Positions 18,314 to 27,362 of a stretch of 64,000 nucleotides of DNA are shown in pieces; within the stretch, counting starts at the first letter, position 1, and every line of letters begins with the position of its first letter. Made by a program: the position numbers and the translations under genes. A model generated the notes under the pieces. The model was not told where the DNA came from. It made no database searches and saw only the letters and a program-made list of their open reading frames with translations. The DNA is from Lysobacter soli (lineage in GTDB: Bacteria > Pseudomonadota > Gammaproteobacteria > Xanthomonadales > Xanthomonadaceae): assembly GCF_003382285.1 (NCBI RefSeq), contig NZ_QTJR01000008.1, forward strand, positions 1 through 64,000, in the 5' to 3' direction.

Positions 18314-19225
18314 TCAGTCCTTCGCCGGTACGTGCGAGGCCGCGGCGGCGTCCTTCACCACGCGAATGAGGCCTTCCTGCGCGGTGCTCGCGACCAGGTG
18401 GCCGGCGCGATCGAAGATTTGCCCGCGCGCGAGGCCGCGGCTGCTCTGCACGGTGGGGCTGTCCATCGAATACAGCAGCCATTCGTCCGCGCGGAAAGGA
18501 CGGTGGAACCACAGCGCGTGGTCGAGCGAGGCCATCTGCACGTTCGGCTGGTAGTAGCTCACGCCGTGCGGGAACGTCGCCGTGCCGAGCAGGTGGAAAT
18601 CGGACGCGTAGGCGAGCAGGGCACGATGCAGTTCCGGCGCGTCGCCGACACGCTCGGTCAGGCGGAACCAGAACTGCTGGTACGGCGGGCGCTTGGGCGG
18701 ATTGAGTTCGTCGCGCGGGTACACGTGGCGCAGTTCGAACGGTCCCTTTCGCGACAGCCAGCGCTGCACCTTGGTCGGCAGCGTCGCCATCACATGTTCT
18801 GGAAGGGCCGGCGCCGGGTCGATGTCCTCGGGCTTGGGGACTTCGGGCATCGACAGCTGGTGCTCGGCGGCGTCCTCGGTCTGCTGGAACGAGGCGGCCA
18901 TGAAGAAGATCACTTCGCCGTGCTGGATCGCGGTGACGCGGCGCACGGAGAAGCTGCCGCCGTCGCGGGTGCGGTCGATCTGGTAGACGATCGGCGCGGC
19001 GATGTCGCCGGCGCGCAGGAAGTAGGCATGCAGCGAATGCGCGCCGCGCGGCGCCTGCATCGTCGCCTGTGCCGCCGACAGCGCCTGCCCGAGTACCTGC
19101 CCGCCGAACACGTACTTGGTGCCGATGTCGCGACTTTGCCCGCGGAAGAGGTTGTCCTCCAGCCGCTCCAGCGAGAGCAGTTCGACCAGTTCGTGAACGA
19201 CTTGCTCGTTGGCGGGCGAGGTCAT
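18314..19225 (-). CDS. tesB: Acyl-CoA thioesterase II TesB
   Basis: The 303-residue protein hydrolyses acyl-CoA to free fatty acid and CoA. It is a double hot-dog protein. The first half has the motif YVFGGQVLGQALSAAQ and HSLHAYFLRAGD. The second has MASLDHALWFHRPFRADEWLLY with the active-site aspartate, and RGLARGQIFDRAGHLVAS, typical for TesB. I choose ATG 19225; the frame is open upstream only through repeat DNA. The next gene starts 1 bp after the stop. Confidence 0.95.
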   Translation of the reverse strand: MTSPANEQVVHELVELLSLERLEDNLFRGQSRDIGTKYVFGGQVLGQALSAAQATMQAPRGAHSLHAYFLRAGDIAAPIVYQIDRTRDGGSFSVRRVTAIQHGEVIFFMAASFQQTEDAAEHQLSMPEVPKPEDIDPAPALPEHVMATLPTKVQRWLSRKGPFELRHVYPRDELNPPKRPPYQQFWFRLTERVGDAPELHRALLAYASDFHLLGTATFPHGVSYYQPNVQMASLDHALWFHRPFRADEWLLYSMDSPTVQSSRGLARGQIFDRAGHLVASTAQEGLIRVVKDAAAASHVPAKD

Positions 19226-19330
19226 GCGCAGGCTTTGTCGGGGGCGGGACGAAAGTATAACCGCGCGTGTCGGAAGGCCTTTCCGGGGTTGGCGCAAGCT
19301 GCGTGAATCGTTCCGGCTGCGAGGTTTCAG

Positions 19331-19825
19331 CCCCTCTCCCCGCGGGAGAGGGGTTGGGGTGAGGGGCAACGAAGCCGTACCGGCGAACGAACCTTGCCGC
19401 ACAGCGCTGCTGGTTCGAGTCTCGAACGCAGAAGTGAAAAGGTATTCCAGCTTTCGCTCGGCGCTTTGAACCCCTCTCCCCACGGGAGAGGGGTTGGGGT
19501 GAGGGGCAACGAAGCCGTCCCGGTGAACGAACCTTGCCGTGCAGCACTGCTGTTCGAGTCTTGAGCGCAGAAGCAGAATGGATTCCAGCGTTCGCTGAAA
19601 TGACGGCGCTTTGAGCCCCTCTCCCCACGGGAGAGGGGTTGGGGTGAGGGGCAACGAAGCCGTACCGGTGAACGAACCTTGCCGTACAGCACTGCTGTTT
19701 CGAGTGTTGCGCGCAGAAGCAGATGGATTTCAGCTTTCGCTGGAATGACGACCAGGTGGTTTTGCCAACCCGGGAGTGCCCACGCGCCCGGGCCTGGGTC
19801 CCGGCTTTCGCCGAGATGACGATCC
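19331..19825. repeat. Tandem array of three compound REP modules
   Basis: The 627-bp gap between tesB and the amidase holds no gene. Three near-identical units begin at 19331, 19471 and 19616 (spacing 140 and 145 bp). Each has a CCCTCTCCC hairpin, the G-rich tail GGTTGGGGTGAGGGGC, a spacer with ACCTTGCCG-CACAGC, and a GATTCCAGC/GCTG hairpin. A separate TCCCGGC/GCCGAGA hairpin ends the array near 19825. Frames through the array are open on the minus strand but are made of repeat translation only. Confidence 0.85.
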
Positions 19826-19852
19826 GATCAGGACGACGGCGAACTGGAGCCC

Positions 19853-20425
19853 CTAAGGCACCCGCACCAACCCCACCGCCGCCATCACCCGATCCCACGG
19901 AAACAGCGGCCCCGGGTCGCGCTTGCGGCGCACCAGCACATCGGGATCGTCCGTCGCGCGCACCTGCGTGGTGTCCAGGTCCTCGTGGCCGGCGATCGTC
20001 CGCAGCGACGGCAACTCGACTTCCAGCCAGCGCAGCAGCGCGATCAGCGCGTCGATCTGCGCCGGTGTGTACGCCTCGTCCATCGCCTGGTGCGATGCCG
20101 CCAGCCAGTCGGGATAACGCCCGCGGTTCACCAGTTCGATGCCCACCGCGCGCGTGTTGTGGCCGCGCACGTGGTGGGCGATGCGGTCGAGCGCGACGTA
20201 CTGGTGCACGCTGCCGTCGCGGTCGATGTAGAAGTGGCCGCTGTTGCCGGTGAGCGAGGTCTCGTACAGCACTTCCTCGCCGAAACGCCGCGCCATCGCC
20301 AGGTCCGGCAGCTCGGTGCAGTGGATGACGACCAGATCGATCGCGTCGAGCGCCCGCGCGTCCAGCCGCTCCTGGTAGGGCAGCGGATCGAAGGCGATGG
20401 GCGGGGCCGGAGGGGCGGTCGACAT
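19853..20425 (-). CDS. N-acetylmuramoyl-L-alanine amidase, AmpD-like
   Basis: The 190-residue protein is an Amidase_2 enzyme that cleaves the bond between N-acetylmuramic acid and L-alanine. The first zinc histidine is in DLVVIHCTELPD. The central motif HHVRGHNTRAVGIELVNRG contains the second ligand region, and IAGHEDLDTT near residue 141 matches the conserved GH motif. It lacks a signal peptide, so it may act on recycled anhydro-muropeptides in the cytoplasm, as AmpD does. Start is ATG 20425; more upstream codons overlap the promoter region of the divergent gene. Confidence 0.88.
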   Translation of the reverse strand: MSTAPPAPPIAFDPLPYQERLDARALDAIDLVVIHCTELPDLAMARRFGEEVLYETSLTGNSGHFYIDRDGSVHQYVALDRIAHHVRGHNTRAVGIELVNRGRYPDWLAASHQAMDEAYTPAQIDALIALLRWLEVELPSLRTIAGHEDLDTTQVRATDDPDVLVRRKRDPGPLFPWDRVMAAVGLVRVP

Positions 20426-20543
20426 GGGGCCGGATGCTACCATTCGCCTCCCGCGCGCCAGGCGCGGCGCCGCTCCAGCCGCCCCTCGCTCCAGTCGACC
20501 CAAGCCGCGCCCGTCGCGGTCCGACCCCCGGACGGAACCGCCC

Positions 20544-21059
20544 ATGAAACTCCCGCCGCCCGACTCCGAGCTGGGCAAGCTGATGGCCACGCTGCCGCAA
20601 ACCGGCGCGGTGGACTGGATCGGCCTGCGTCCGAAGCGCGACGTCGCCATGAACGAAGTCGTTGAAGTCGTCGCCGAAACCGGCGCCGGGCTTGTCGGGG
20701 ACCGCTACAGCGGCGGCAGCGGCAAGCGCGGCATCACGCTCATCCAGGCCGAACACCTGCCGGTGATCGCCACGCTGTCGGGCCATGCATCGGTCGAACC
20801 GGCGACGCTGCGACGCAACCTCGTCGTCTCGGGGATCCCGCTCATCGCGCTGAAGGGGCGGCGTTTCCGCGTGGGCGAGGTCGTGCTGGAAGGCACCGAT
20901 TCCTGCGATCCATGCTCGCGCATGGAAGCCGCGCTTGGCCCCGGCGGTTACAACGCGATGCGCGGCCATGGCGGCCTGTGCGCACGCATCCTGCAAGGCG
21001 GCACCATCCGCCGCGGCGACGCCGTCGTCGCCCTCGACATCACAGACTCCATCGCATGA
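20544..21059 (+). CDS. MOSC domain protein
   Basis: The 171-residue product is a compact MOSC domain (related to the C-terminus of molybdenum cofactor sulfurase and to YiiM/YuaD). Typical parts are GLVGDRYSGGSGKRGITLIQ, RRNLVVSGIPLIALKGRRFRVGEV, and the cysteine motif TDSCDPCSRMEAALG, which holds the likely sulfur-carrying residue. Such proteins move sulfur or bind molybdenum cofactor. ATG 20544 gives the family N-terminus; the stop overlaps the next start in an ATGA. Confidence 0.88.
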   Translation: MKLPPPDSELGKLMATLPQTGAVDWIGLRPKRDVAMNEVVEVVAETGAGLVGDRYSGGSGKRGITLIQAEHLPVIATLSGHASVEPATLRRNLVVSGIPLIALKGRRFRVGEVVLEGTDSCDPCSRMEAALGPGGYNAMRGHGGLCARILQGGTIRRGDAVVALDITDSIA

Positions 21060-21586
21060 GCACTCGCGGACACTGCATCCTTTCCCACGGTTTCGAGAGC
21101 GGCCCCGACGCCACCAAGGTGACGGCGCTCGCGCTGGCGGCCGAGCGCCTGGGCTGGACGCACGAACGCCCCGACTACACCGATCTGGACGCGAAGCGCG
21201 AAGTGAGCGAAGTCGGCGACGTGTATGCACGCGTCGATCGCCTGCTCGGCCTCGCGCAGGCCGCCGCGTCGCGTGGTCCGGTGGTGCTCGCCGGGTCGAG
21301 CCTGGGCGCTTACATCTCCGGCCTGGTGTCGCTGAAGGTGGACACGTTCGGCCTGTTCCTGATGGCGCCGCCGGTCAGCATGGGCAAGGCGCCGCGCCTG
21401 ACCGCCGCGAACGTGCCGACCTCGATCATCCACGGCTGGAACGATGAACTCATCGCGCCGGCCGAAGTCGTCGCCTGGGCTTACGCGCGCAGTGCGCGGC
21501 TGCTGCTGGTGGACGACAGCCACCGTCTTTCCAACCACGTCGAAGCGAGCGCGGACGCGTTCGCCTCGCTGCTCGCATCGCTCTGA
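21056..21586 (+). CDS. Alpha/beta hydrolase, YqiA-like esterase
   Basis: The 176-residue protein has the small alpha/beta-hydrolase core of YqiA-type esterases: [16 protein letters not shown] at the N-terminus, the nucleophile elbow [13 protein letters not shown] (central serine), the acid in [10 protein letters not shown], and the final histidine in LLVDDSHRL. Natural substrate unknown. The gene overlaps the MOSC stop by four bases and ends 10 bp before rlmKL, so the three form one transcription unit. Confidence 0.87.
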   Translation: MSTRGHCILSHGFESGPDATKVTALALAAERLGWTHERPDYTDLDAKREVSEVGDVYARVDRLLGLAQAAASRGPVVLAGSSLGAYISGLVSLKVDTFGLFLMAPPVSMGKAPRLTAANVPTSIIHGWNDELIAPAEVVAWAYARSARLLLVDDSHRLSNHVEASADAFASLLASL

Positions 21587-21596
21587 GATTACGTAC

Positions 21597-23768
21597 ATGA
21601 AGTTCTTCGCCAGCTGCGGCAAAGGCCTGGAATACCTGCTCGCCGACGAGCTGGCCGCACTGGGCTGCACGCGCGCCACCGCGGCCATCGCCGGCGTCAA
21701 CGCCGAAGGCACGCTCGCCGACGCGCAGCGCGCCGTGCTGTGGTCGCGCCTGGCCAGCCGCGTGCTGTGGCCGATCGACGAGTTCGACTGCCCCGACGAA
21801 CACGCGCTCTATGCGGGCGTCGCGGCGATCGACTGGTCGAAGCATCTCGAGCCGCACCACACCGTCGCCGTCGATGCGCACGTGTCCGGCGAAGCCATCA
21901 CGCACGCGCGCTACGCCGCGCAGCGCGTGAAGGACGGCATCGTCGACGTCATGCGCGCGAAGACCGGCACGCGGCCCGACGTCGATGTCGAATCGCCCGA
22001 CCTGCGCGTGAACCTCGTGCTGCGCAAGGGGCGCGCGATCGTGTCCATCGACCTGTCCGGCGGCCCGATGCACCGCCGCGGCTGGCGCACGAAGCAGGGC
22101 GAAGCGCCGCTCAAGGAAAACCTCGCCGCCGCCGTGCTGATGCGCGGGCAGTGGACGAAGGTGTATGCCGAAGGCGGCTCGCTGCTGGATCCGATGTGCG
22201 GCAGCGGCACCCTGCTGATCGAAGGCGCGCTGATGGCCGCGGACGTCGCGCCGGGATTGCAGCGTCACGGGAACGAAACGCCCACGCGCTGGCGCGGTTT
22301 CGACGTCGCGGCGTGGAGCGCGCTGCTCGACGACGCGCGCAAGCGCGAGGCGACCGGCATGAACGCGCTGCGCCCGGCTTTCTTCGGCCGCGACACCGAC
22401 CCGCACGCGATCCGCGCCGCACAGGACAACGCGGTGCTGGCGGGCCTGGCCGGCCTGATCGATTTCCACGTCGGCGACATCCGTTCGCTCGACCATGCGC
22501 CGAGCGCCGCGAACGAGGAAGCTCTGAACGGCCTGGTCGTCTGCAACCCGCCCTACGACGCCCGACTGCACGCCGATCCCGCGCTGTACCGAGCGCTCGG
22601 CGACGCGCTCAAGCGCGCCGTGCCGCAGTGGCGCGCGAGCCTGCTGTGCGGCGATGCGGAACTCGCCTTCGCCACCGGCCTGCGCGCGCAGAAGAAGTAC
22701 CAGGTGTTCAACGGCGCGATCGAATGCACGCTGATCGTGTGCGATCCCATCGCGCCGGTGCAGCGTCGTCGTACCGACGACACCGGCGCGGAAGTGGCGC
22801 CGATGCTGTCGGAAGGCGCGCAGATGGTCGCCAACCGCCTGCGCAAGAACCTGCACAAGCTCAAGCGCTGGCGCGAGCGCGAAGGCGTCACGTGCTATCG
22901 CGCCTACGACGCGGATATCCCGGAGTACGCCGCGGCGATCGACGTCTACACCACGCACGAGCAGAACCCGCGCACGTTCCTGCACGTGCAGGAATACGCC
23001 GCGCCGCAGGAAATTCCCGAGAACATCCAGCGCCGCCGCCTCAACGAGCTGCTGGCCGCCGCGCGCGACGTATTCAACGTGCCGCGCGACAACGTGGCGC
23101 TGAAGACGCGTGCACGCGGCAAGGGCGGCAGCAAGTACGGTGCGATGGATTCGCGCGGCGAGTTCGTCACCGTGCGCGAGGGTGACGTGCTGCTGCGCGT
23201 GAACCTGTTCGATTACCTCGACACCGGCCTGTTCCTCGACCATCGCCCGATGCGCCTGCGCATCGCGGAGGAAGCGCACGACACGCGTTTCCTCAACTTG
23301 TTCGGTTACACGGGCGCGGCGACGGTGCACGCGGCCGTCGGTGGCGCGCGCCTCACCACGACGGTGGACCTGTCGGCGACGTACCTGGAGTGGTGCGCCG
23401 ACAACCTGCGCGAGAACGACATCGGCGGCACGCGCCATCGCCTCGTGCAGGCCGACGCGCTGACGTGGCTGGAAGCGGACACGCACCAGTACGACCTGAT
23501 CTTCTGCGACCCGCCGACGTTCTCCAACTCCAAGCGCGCGCAGGACTTCGACGTGCAGGCGCAGCACGTGCGCCTGCTGCGCGCGGCGGTCGCGCGCCTG
23601 GCCGACGACGGCGTGCTGTATTTCTCGAACAACTTCCGCCGCTTCCGCCTGGACGAGGCGAGCGTTGCGGAATTTGCGAAGGTCGAGGACATCAGCGCCC
23701 GCACGATCCCGCCGGACTTCGAGCGCGACGCGCGCATCCATCGCTGCTGGCGCATCACGCGCAGGTAG
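21597..23768 (+). CDS. rlmKL: 23S rRNA (guanine-N2/N7)-methyltransferase RlmKL
   Basis: The 723-residue enzyme methylates G2445 (N2, RlmL part) and G2069 (N7, RlmK part) of 23S rRNA in large-subunit assembly. It has an N-terminal ferredoxin-like and THUMP region (about 1-160). The first Rossmann methyltransferase follows, with [15 protein letters not shown] and catalytic N317-PPY. The second methyltransferase has [15 protein letters not shown] and CDPPTFSNS (D638). Length and order match E. coli RlmKL. ATG 21597 is 10 bp after the hydrolase stop. Confidence 0.97.
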   Translation: MKFFASCGKGLEYLLADELAALGCTRATAAIAGVNAEGTLADAQRAVLWSRLASRVLWPIDEFDCPDEHALYAGVAAIDWSKHLEPHHTVAVDAHVSGEAITHARYAAQRVKDGIVDVMRAKTGTRPDVDVESPDLRVNLVLRKGRAIVSIDLSGGPMHRRGWRTKQGEAPLKENLAAAVLMRGQWTKVYAEGGSLLDPMCGSGTLLIEGALMAADVAPGLQRHGNETPTRWRGFDVAAWSALLDDARKREATGMNALRPAFFGRDTDPHAIRAAQDNAVLAGLAGLIDFHVGDIRSLDHAPSAANEEALNGLVVCNPPYDARLHADPALYRALGDALKRAVPQWRASLLCGDAELAFATGLRAQKKYQVFNGAIECTLIVCDPIAPVQRRRTDDTGAEVAPMLSEGAQMVANRLRKNLHKLKRWREREGVTCYRAYDADIPEYAAAIDVYTTHEQNPRTFLHVQEYAAPQEIPENIQRRRLNELLAAARDVFNVPRDNVALKTRARGKGGSKYGAMDSRGEFVTVREGDVLLRVNLFDYLDTGLFLDHRPMRLRIAEEAHDTRFLNLFGYTGAATVHAAVGGARLTTTVDLSATYLEWCADNLRENDIGGTRHRLVQADALTWLEADTHQYDLIFCDPPTFSNSKRAQDFDVQAQHVRLLRAAVARLADDGVLYFSNNFRRFRLDEASVAEFAKVEDISARTIPPDFERDARIHRCWRITRR

Positions 23769-23937
23769 GCGCGGCGACGAAGCGCTCGCGTCGGCCAGCG
23801 TCCTTCATCGGCATTGAACGGGCGCAGGCGTAAAGCTCAGCCCGCTCGAACGTCAGGCGCGCGATCGCGTGGTGATGCGCGCGCGGGACTTCGGCGACGC
23901 CGCCATCCGTCGGCGCCGATTGCCTCGGGAGCGCGCC

Positions 23938-25635
23938 ATGATCCGCCTTCGAACCGCATCGCCGCGTCCACTGCGACCGGCCGTGAAGTGCCTCGTCCTG
24001 CTCGCGGTCTGCATCGGCGCCTGGCTTCCGGATCGCGCGCGGGCACAGGAAGCGTGTAGCGGTCCCACCGGACAGACGGTCATCGCCGTCGGCACCGGCG
24101 CGTTCGTCTGCGGCACCGGCGCGACGGCAGGCGCGGACAACGCGGTGGCGCTCGGCACGCAGGCGCAGGCGCTGGCAACGCTCTCGCTGGCCGCCGGTTT
24201 CAACACCATCGCCAATGCGACCGGCGCGAGCGCGCTCGGCCTGAACACGCTTGCGAGCGGCGCCAGTTCGGTGGCGGTCGGGCACGTGGCCATCGCCAAC
24301 GGCGACGACAGCGTGGCGATGGGGCATGACGCACTCGCCGTGGCGAACGAAGGCATTGCGATCGGCCTTCGTTCGCGCGCGGCCATCAACGCCTTCGCCG
24401 GCGTCGCGATCGGACGCGATGCGTTGTCGGAACAGGAATCGGCCATCGCGCTGGGCACCACGGCGCAGGCACTGGGCGTCGGAAGCCTAGCGCTGGGCGC
24501 GAGCACGCACGTGTCGCAGGACGGGTCGGTCGCGATCGGGCTGGCCTCGATGACCAGCGTCGGCGCGCAGAGCGGCTACGCCGCGTTCGGCCTCGCCGCA
24601 CCGCAGACGTCCATCGGCGAAGTCTCCATCGGCAATCCGTCGGGTAGCCGCAAGCTGACCCACGTCGCCGCCGGCAGCGAGGACACCGACGCGGTGAACG
24701 TCGCGCAACTTCGCGCGGTGCAGGTGTCCGCGGGCGACGCATTGTTGTGGGATGCAGGCGCGGGTGCGTTCAGCGCGAACCACCTGGGGGCGGGACCGAA
24801 CCGCATCGTCAACCTCGGCGACGGTCTCGTCGCCGCGGGCAGCACCGAGGCGATCAACGGCGGGCAGCTGTACGGCGGGCTGTCGAGCGTGAGCAGTGCG
24901 CTGGTGGGCGACAGCTCGCTGGTCAATGGCAGCGTGCTGCAGGCGCCGCAGTTCGTGCTGGGCGGGAACGTGTTCAACGACGTCGCGTCGGCGTTGCAGT
25001 TCCTCGACACGCAGGGCGGCGGAGGCGGCGGGAGCGATGCGCGCTTCACCGCGCAGGACGCCACGCCGGCGAGCGCGACCGGCAGCAACTCGGTCGCCGC
25101 GGGCAGCAACGCACAGGCGAACGCGAACAACAGCGTGGCGCTTGGCGCCAATTCGGTGGCCGATCGCGCGAACACCGTGTCGGTCGGTGCGGCGGGCGCG
25201 GAGCGGCAGGTGGCGAACGTCGCCGATGGTTCATCCGGCACCGACGCGGTGAACGTGCGGCAGATGCAGGCGCAGTCGGTGACGACGCTGAACCAGGCCA
25301 ACGCCTACACCGACCAGCGCGTCAGCGAAATCGTGGCGGTGCCGATGCAGGCGATCGAAGACCTGCGCGGGCAGGTCGAGGACGAATTCCGCCAGACGGA
25401 CCGTCGCATCAACCGGCACGGCGCGATGAACGCCGCGATGATCCACATGGCGTCCAGCGCGGCGAACATCCAGACGACGAACCGCGTGTCCGTGGGCGCC
25501 GGTTATTCGGAAGGGCAGGAAGCGCTCGCGGTCGGCTACCAGCGCCAGCTGAAGCCGAACGTGTCCTTCTCGCTGGGCGCGGCGTTCAGCGGAAGCGAGC
25601 AGTCGGCGGGCGCGGGCATCGGCATCGGGTGGTGA
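23938..25635 (+). CDS. YadA-type trimeric autotransporter adhesin
   Basis: The 565-residue product has a long signal peptide (cleavage near ARA, residue 36). A YadA-like head of about 12-residue repeats follows (SVAVGHVAIANG, SAIALGTTAQALG; residues 65-235). Two neck motifs (VAAGSEDTDAVNVAQLR at 243; VADGSSGTDAVNVRQM at 428) frame a second short head region (381-420). A coiled-coil stalk (440-495) and a four-strand membrane anchor (about 500-565) complete it. The last residue is W rather than the commoner F. It should mediate attachment. I start at ATG 23938; earlier codons lack a signal peptide. No partner gene of the TpgA type is adjacent. Confidence 0.9.
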   Translation: MIRLRTASPRPLRPAVKCLVLLAVCIGAWLPDRARAQEACSGPTGQTVIAVGTGAFVCGTGATAGADNAVALGTQAQALATLSLAAGFNTIANATGASALGLNTLASGASSVAVGHVAIANGDDSVAMGHDALAVANEGIAIGLRSRAAINAFAGVAIGRDALSEQESAIALGTTAQALGVGSLALGASTHVSQDGSVAIGLASMTSVGAQSGYAAFGLAAPQTSIGEVSIGNPSGSRKLTHVAAGSEDTDAVNVAQLRAVQVSAGDALLWDAGAGAFSANHLGAGPNRIVNLGDGLVAAGSTEAINGGQLYGGLSSVSSALVGDSSLVNGSVLQAPQFVLGGNVFNDVASALQFLDTQGGGGGGSDARFTAQDATPASATGSNSVAAGSNAQANANNSVALGANSVADRANTVSVGAAGAERQVANVADGSSGTDAVNVRQMQAQSVTTLNQANAYTDQRVSEIVAVPMQAIEDLRGQVEDEFRQTDRRINRHGAMNAAMIHMASSAANIQTTNRVSVGAGYSEGQEALAVGYQRQLKPNVSFSLGAAFSGSEQSAGAGIGIGW

Positions 25636-25654
25636 CGGGCGCGCAGGCGAGTTC

Positions 25655-25698
25655 TCTCTCCCTCCCCTGCCCGCAGGGGAGGGTTGGGGAGGGGTGCG
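25655..25698 (+). terminator. G/C-rich hairpin after the adhesin gene
   Basis: CCCTCCCCTGCC and its complement GGGGAGGG form a hairpin 25 bp after the adhesin stop, followed by GGTTGGGGAGGGG. This is a variant of the REP hairpin with its G-rich tail. It probably terminates the adhesin mRNA. Confidence 0.55.
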
Positions 25699-25720
25699 AA
25701 GCTGCGAAGCAGCGAGCCCG

Positions 25721-26014
25721 GCGCGTCGAGCAGAAAGCCTCGCGTTCCGAGCTCCGAGCCCGGCGCGTCGAGCAAAAAGCTCCGCGTGCCGAGCTCCGAA
25801 CCTGGCGTGTCGAGCAAAAAGCCTCGCGCGCCGAGCTCCGAACCCGGCGCGTCGAGCAGAAAGCCTCGCGTTCCGAGCTCCGAACCTGGCGCGTCGAGCA
25901 AAAAGCCTCGCGCTCCGAGCTCCGAGCTCGGCGCGTCGAGCAAAAAGCCTCGCGTCCCGAGCTCCAAGCTCGGCGCGTCGAGCAAAACGCTCCACGTTCC
26001 CGAGCTCCAGTCTC
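25721..26014. repeat. 42-bp minisatellite, seven copies
   Basis: Units start at 25721, 25763, 25805, 25847, 25889, 25931 and 25973, exactly 42 bp apart, followed by one decayed copy. Each unit contains GCGCGTCGAGCA, a run of A residues, CCTCGCG and CGAGCTCCGA. The copies differ by a few substitutions and no indels. Since 42 is a multiple of three, every frame repeats 14 residues. All three forward frames and at least three long minus-strand frames stay open. No frame has a convincing ribosome site, so I treat it as non-coding. The rest of the 25636-26119 gap holds no gene. Confidence 0.9.
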
Positions 26015-26119
26015 GGCGGGCCGGGCAGAAGGCTCCGGAACATGGACCGTTCCACCCACGGCACTGGCCGCGAGGCGGCCGTGGCACGACATTGTCGGAA
26101 GCGACATTGGAGATTCCCC

Positions 26120-26971
26120 ATGAACAGCACCGACTTCGCCCACATCGGCCGCACCCTGCGCGGCATGCCCGCCTCCGATGGCGCCGGCGTGCGCCTGACG
26201 CGCGTGATCGGCACGCCGCAGCTGGAGATGCTCGATCCCTTCCTGATGCTGGACGAGTTCGGCACCGACCAGCCCGAGGATTACCTCGCCGGCTTCCCGG
26301 AGCATCCGCATCGCGGCTTCGAGACCGTCACGTACATGCTCGACGGCCGCATGCGCCACAAGGACAACCACGGCAACGAAGGCGTGCTCGTCCCCGGCAG
26401 CGTGCAGTGGATGACCGCCGGCCGTGGCCTGGTGCATTCGGAAATGCCCGAGCAGCAGGAGGGCCGCATGCGCGGTTTCCAGCTGTGGGTGAACCTGCCC
26501 GCGGCGGAGAAGATGAGCCAGCCGCAGTACCAGGAATTCGCGCCCGACCGCATCCCGCAGTTGCAGCCCGCTGACGGCGTGCGCGTGAAGGTGATCGCCG
26601 GACGCGTCGGCGACGTGGCCGGGCCCATCCGCCAGCCGGCGACCGATCCGGTGTACCTGGACATCGAACTCGCGCCGAACACGACCTGGGACTACGACCT
26701 GCCCGAAGGCCACAACGCCTTCGCGTATGCGTTCGAAGGCGGCGGTGCCATCGGCGAAGGCGCGCAATCGCGCGCGATCGCTTCGCAGGAAATCGCGGTG
26801 CTCGTCGGCGGCCGCACCGTGCGCCTGACGGCGGGCGAGGGCGGGCTTCGCGTGATCCTCGTCGCGGGCCGGCCGCTGCGCGAACCTGTCGCGCGTTACG
26901 GCCCGTTCGTGATGAACACGAAGGAGCAGATCATGCAGGCCTTCGTCGATTTCCAGGAGGGACGCTTCTGA
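26120..26971 (+). CDS. Pirin family protein
   Basis: The 283-residue protein is a bicupin of the pirin family. The N-terminal cupin has FPEHPHRGFETVTYML with the two metal histidines, and GRGLVHSEMP with the third histidine and glutamate. These four residues bind iron in pirins, some of which show quercetinase activity. The C-terminal cupin is shorter and lacks ligands. The frame runs back into the 42-bp minisatellite, but ATG 26120 has a GGAG site seven bases upstream and matches the family start. The stop overlaps the next gene by one base. Confidence 0.93.
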   Translation: MNSTDFAHIGRTLRGMPASDGAGVRLTRVIGTPQLEMLDPFLMLDEFGTDQPEDYLAGFPEHPHRGFETVTYMLDGRMRHKDNHGNEGVLVPGSVQWMTAGRGLVHSEMPEQQEGRMRGFQLWVNLPAAEKMSQPQYQEFAPDRIPQLQPADGVRVKVIAGRVGDVAGPIRQPATDPVYLDIELAPNTTWDYDLPEGHNAFAYAFEGGGAIGEGAQSRAIASQEIAVLVGGRTVRLTAGEGGLRVILVAGRPLREPVARYGPFVMNTKEQIMQAFVDFQEGRF

Positions 26972-27291
26972 TGGCCGTTCGCGAACACCGTTACCGCATC
27001 ACCGTCGAACACCTCGCCACCCCGCGCGAGGACCAGCCGCTGCGCGGCACGCTGAGCTTCGAGGATGGCAACCACGACGACCTGTTCCGAATCGTCGAAC
27101 TGCAACGCGCCAGCGGCCGCTTCGGCAACGATGACGAAGCGGCGGCGTTCGCCATCGGCCTGAAATTGCTGAGCGAAGCGGTGCTGCGCAATCGCGACGA
27201 TCCGCTGCTGCAGCAGCTGAAGGCGCCGATCGGCGATTTCATCAAGCAGTTGAAGGCGCAAGGCGCCGCGCGTTCGAATCCCGACGCGTGA
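26971..27291 (+). CDS. DUF3861 family protein
   Basis: The 106-residue protein has the DUF3861 features HRYRITVEHLATP, LSFEDGNHDDLFRIVE and FAIGLKLLSEAVLRNR. Homologues are often found beside pirin genes; their activity is unknown. The ATG overlaps the pirin stop (TGATG) and has an AGGAGGG site in the pirin 3' end, so translation is coupled. A terminator shared with the convergent aquaporin gene follows. Confidence 0.87.
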   Translation: MAVREHRYRITVEHLATPREDQPLRGTLSFEDGNHDDLFRIVELQRASGRFGNDDEAAAFAIGLKLLSEAVLRNRDDPLLQQLKAPIGDFIKQLKAQGAARSNPDA

Positions 27292-27311
27292 GTCGCGATA
27301 TCGGCGCACAA

Positions 27312-27339
27312 AAAAGGCCACGCTCGCGCGTGGCCTTTT
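27312..27339. terminator. Bidirectional terminator
   Basis: AAAAGGCCACGC and GCGTGGCCTTTT form a 12-bp stem with loop TCGC. A-run and T-run lie on the two sides, so it can end both the DUF3861 and the aquaporin transcripts. Confidence 0.93.
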
Positions 27340-27362
27340 CGTTTCGACGAGGGCGCGTGCGA

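Noticed and set aside
19327-19692. Minus-strand frame across the REP array
   Set aside because: It consists of translated repeat hairpins and has no family sequence or ribosome site.
25721-26014. CRISPR array
   Set aside because: Units are contiguous 42-bp repeats without unique spacers, and no cas gene is present.
25536-26087. Minus-strand protein made of GFLLDAPGSELGTR repeats
   Set aside because: It overlaps the end of the adhesin gene, has no ribosome site and arises from the 42-bp period alone.
26120-26971. Recent duplication of the two pirin genes
   Set aside because: The proteins at 26120 and 55102 share family motifs only; flanking genes and sequence differ, so they are separate paralogues.
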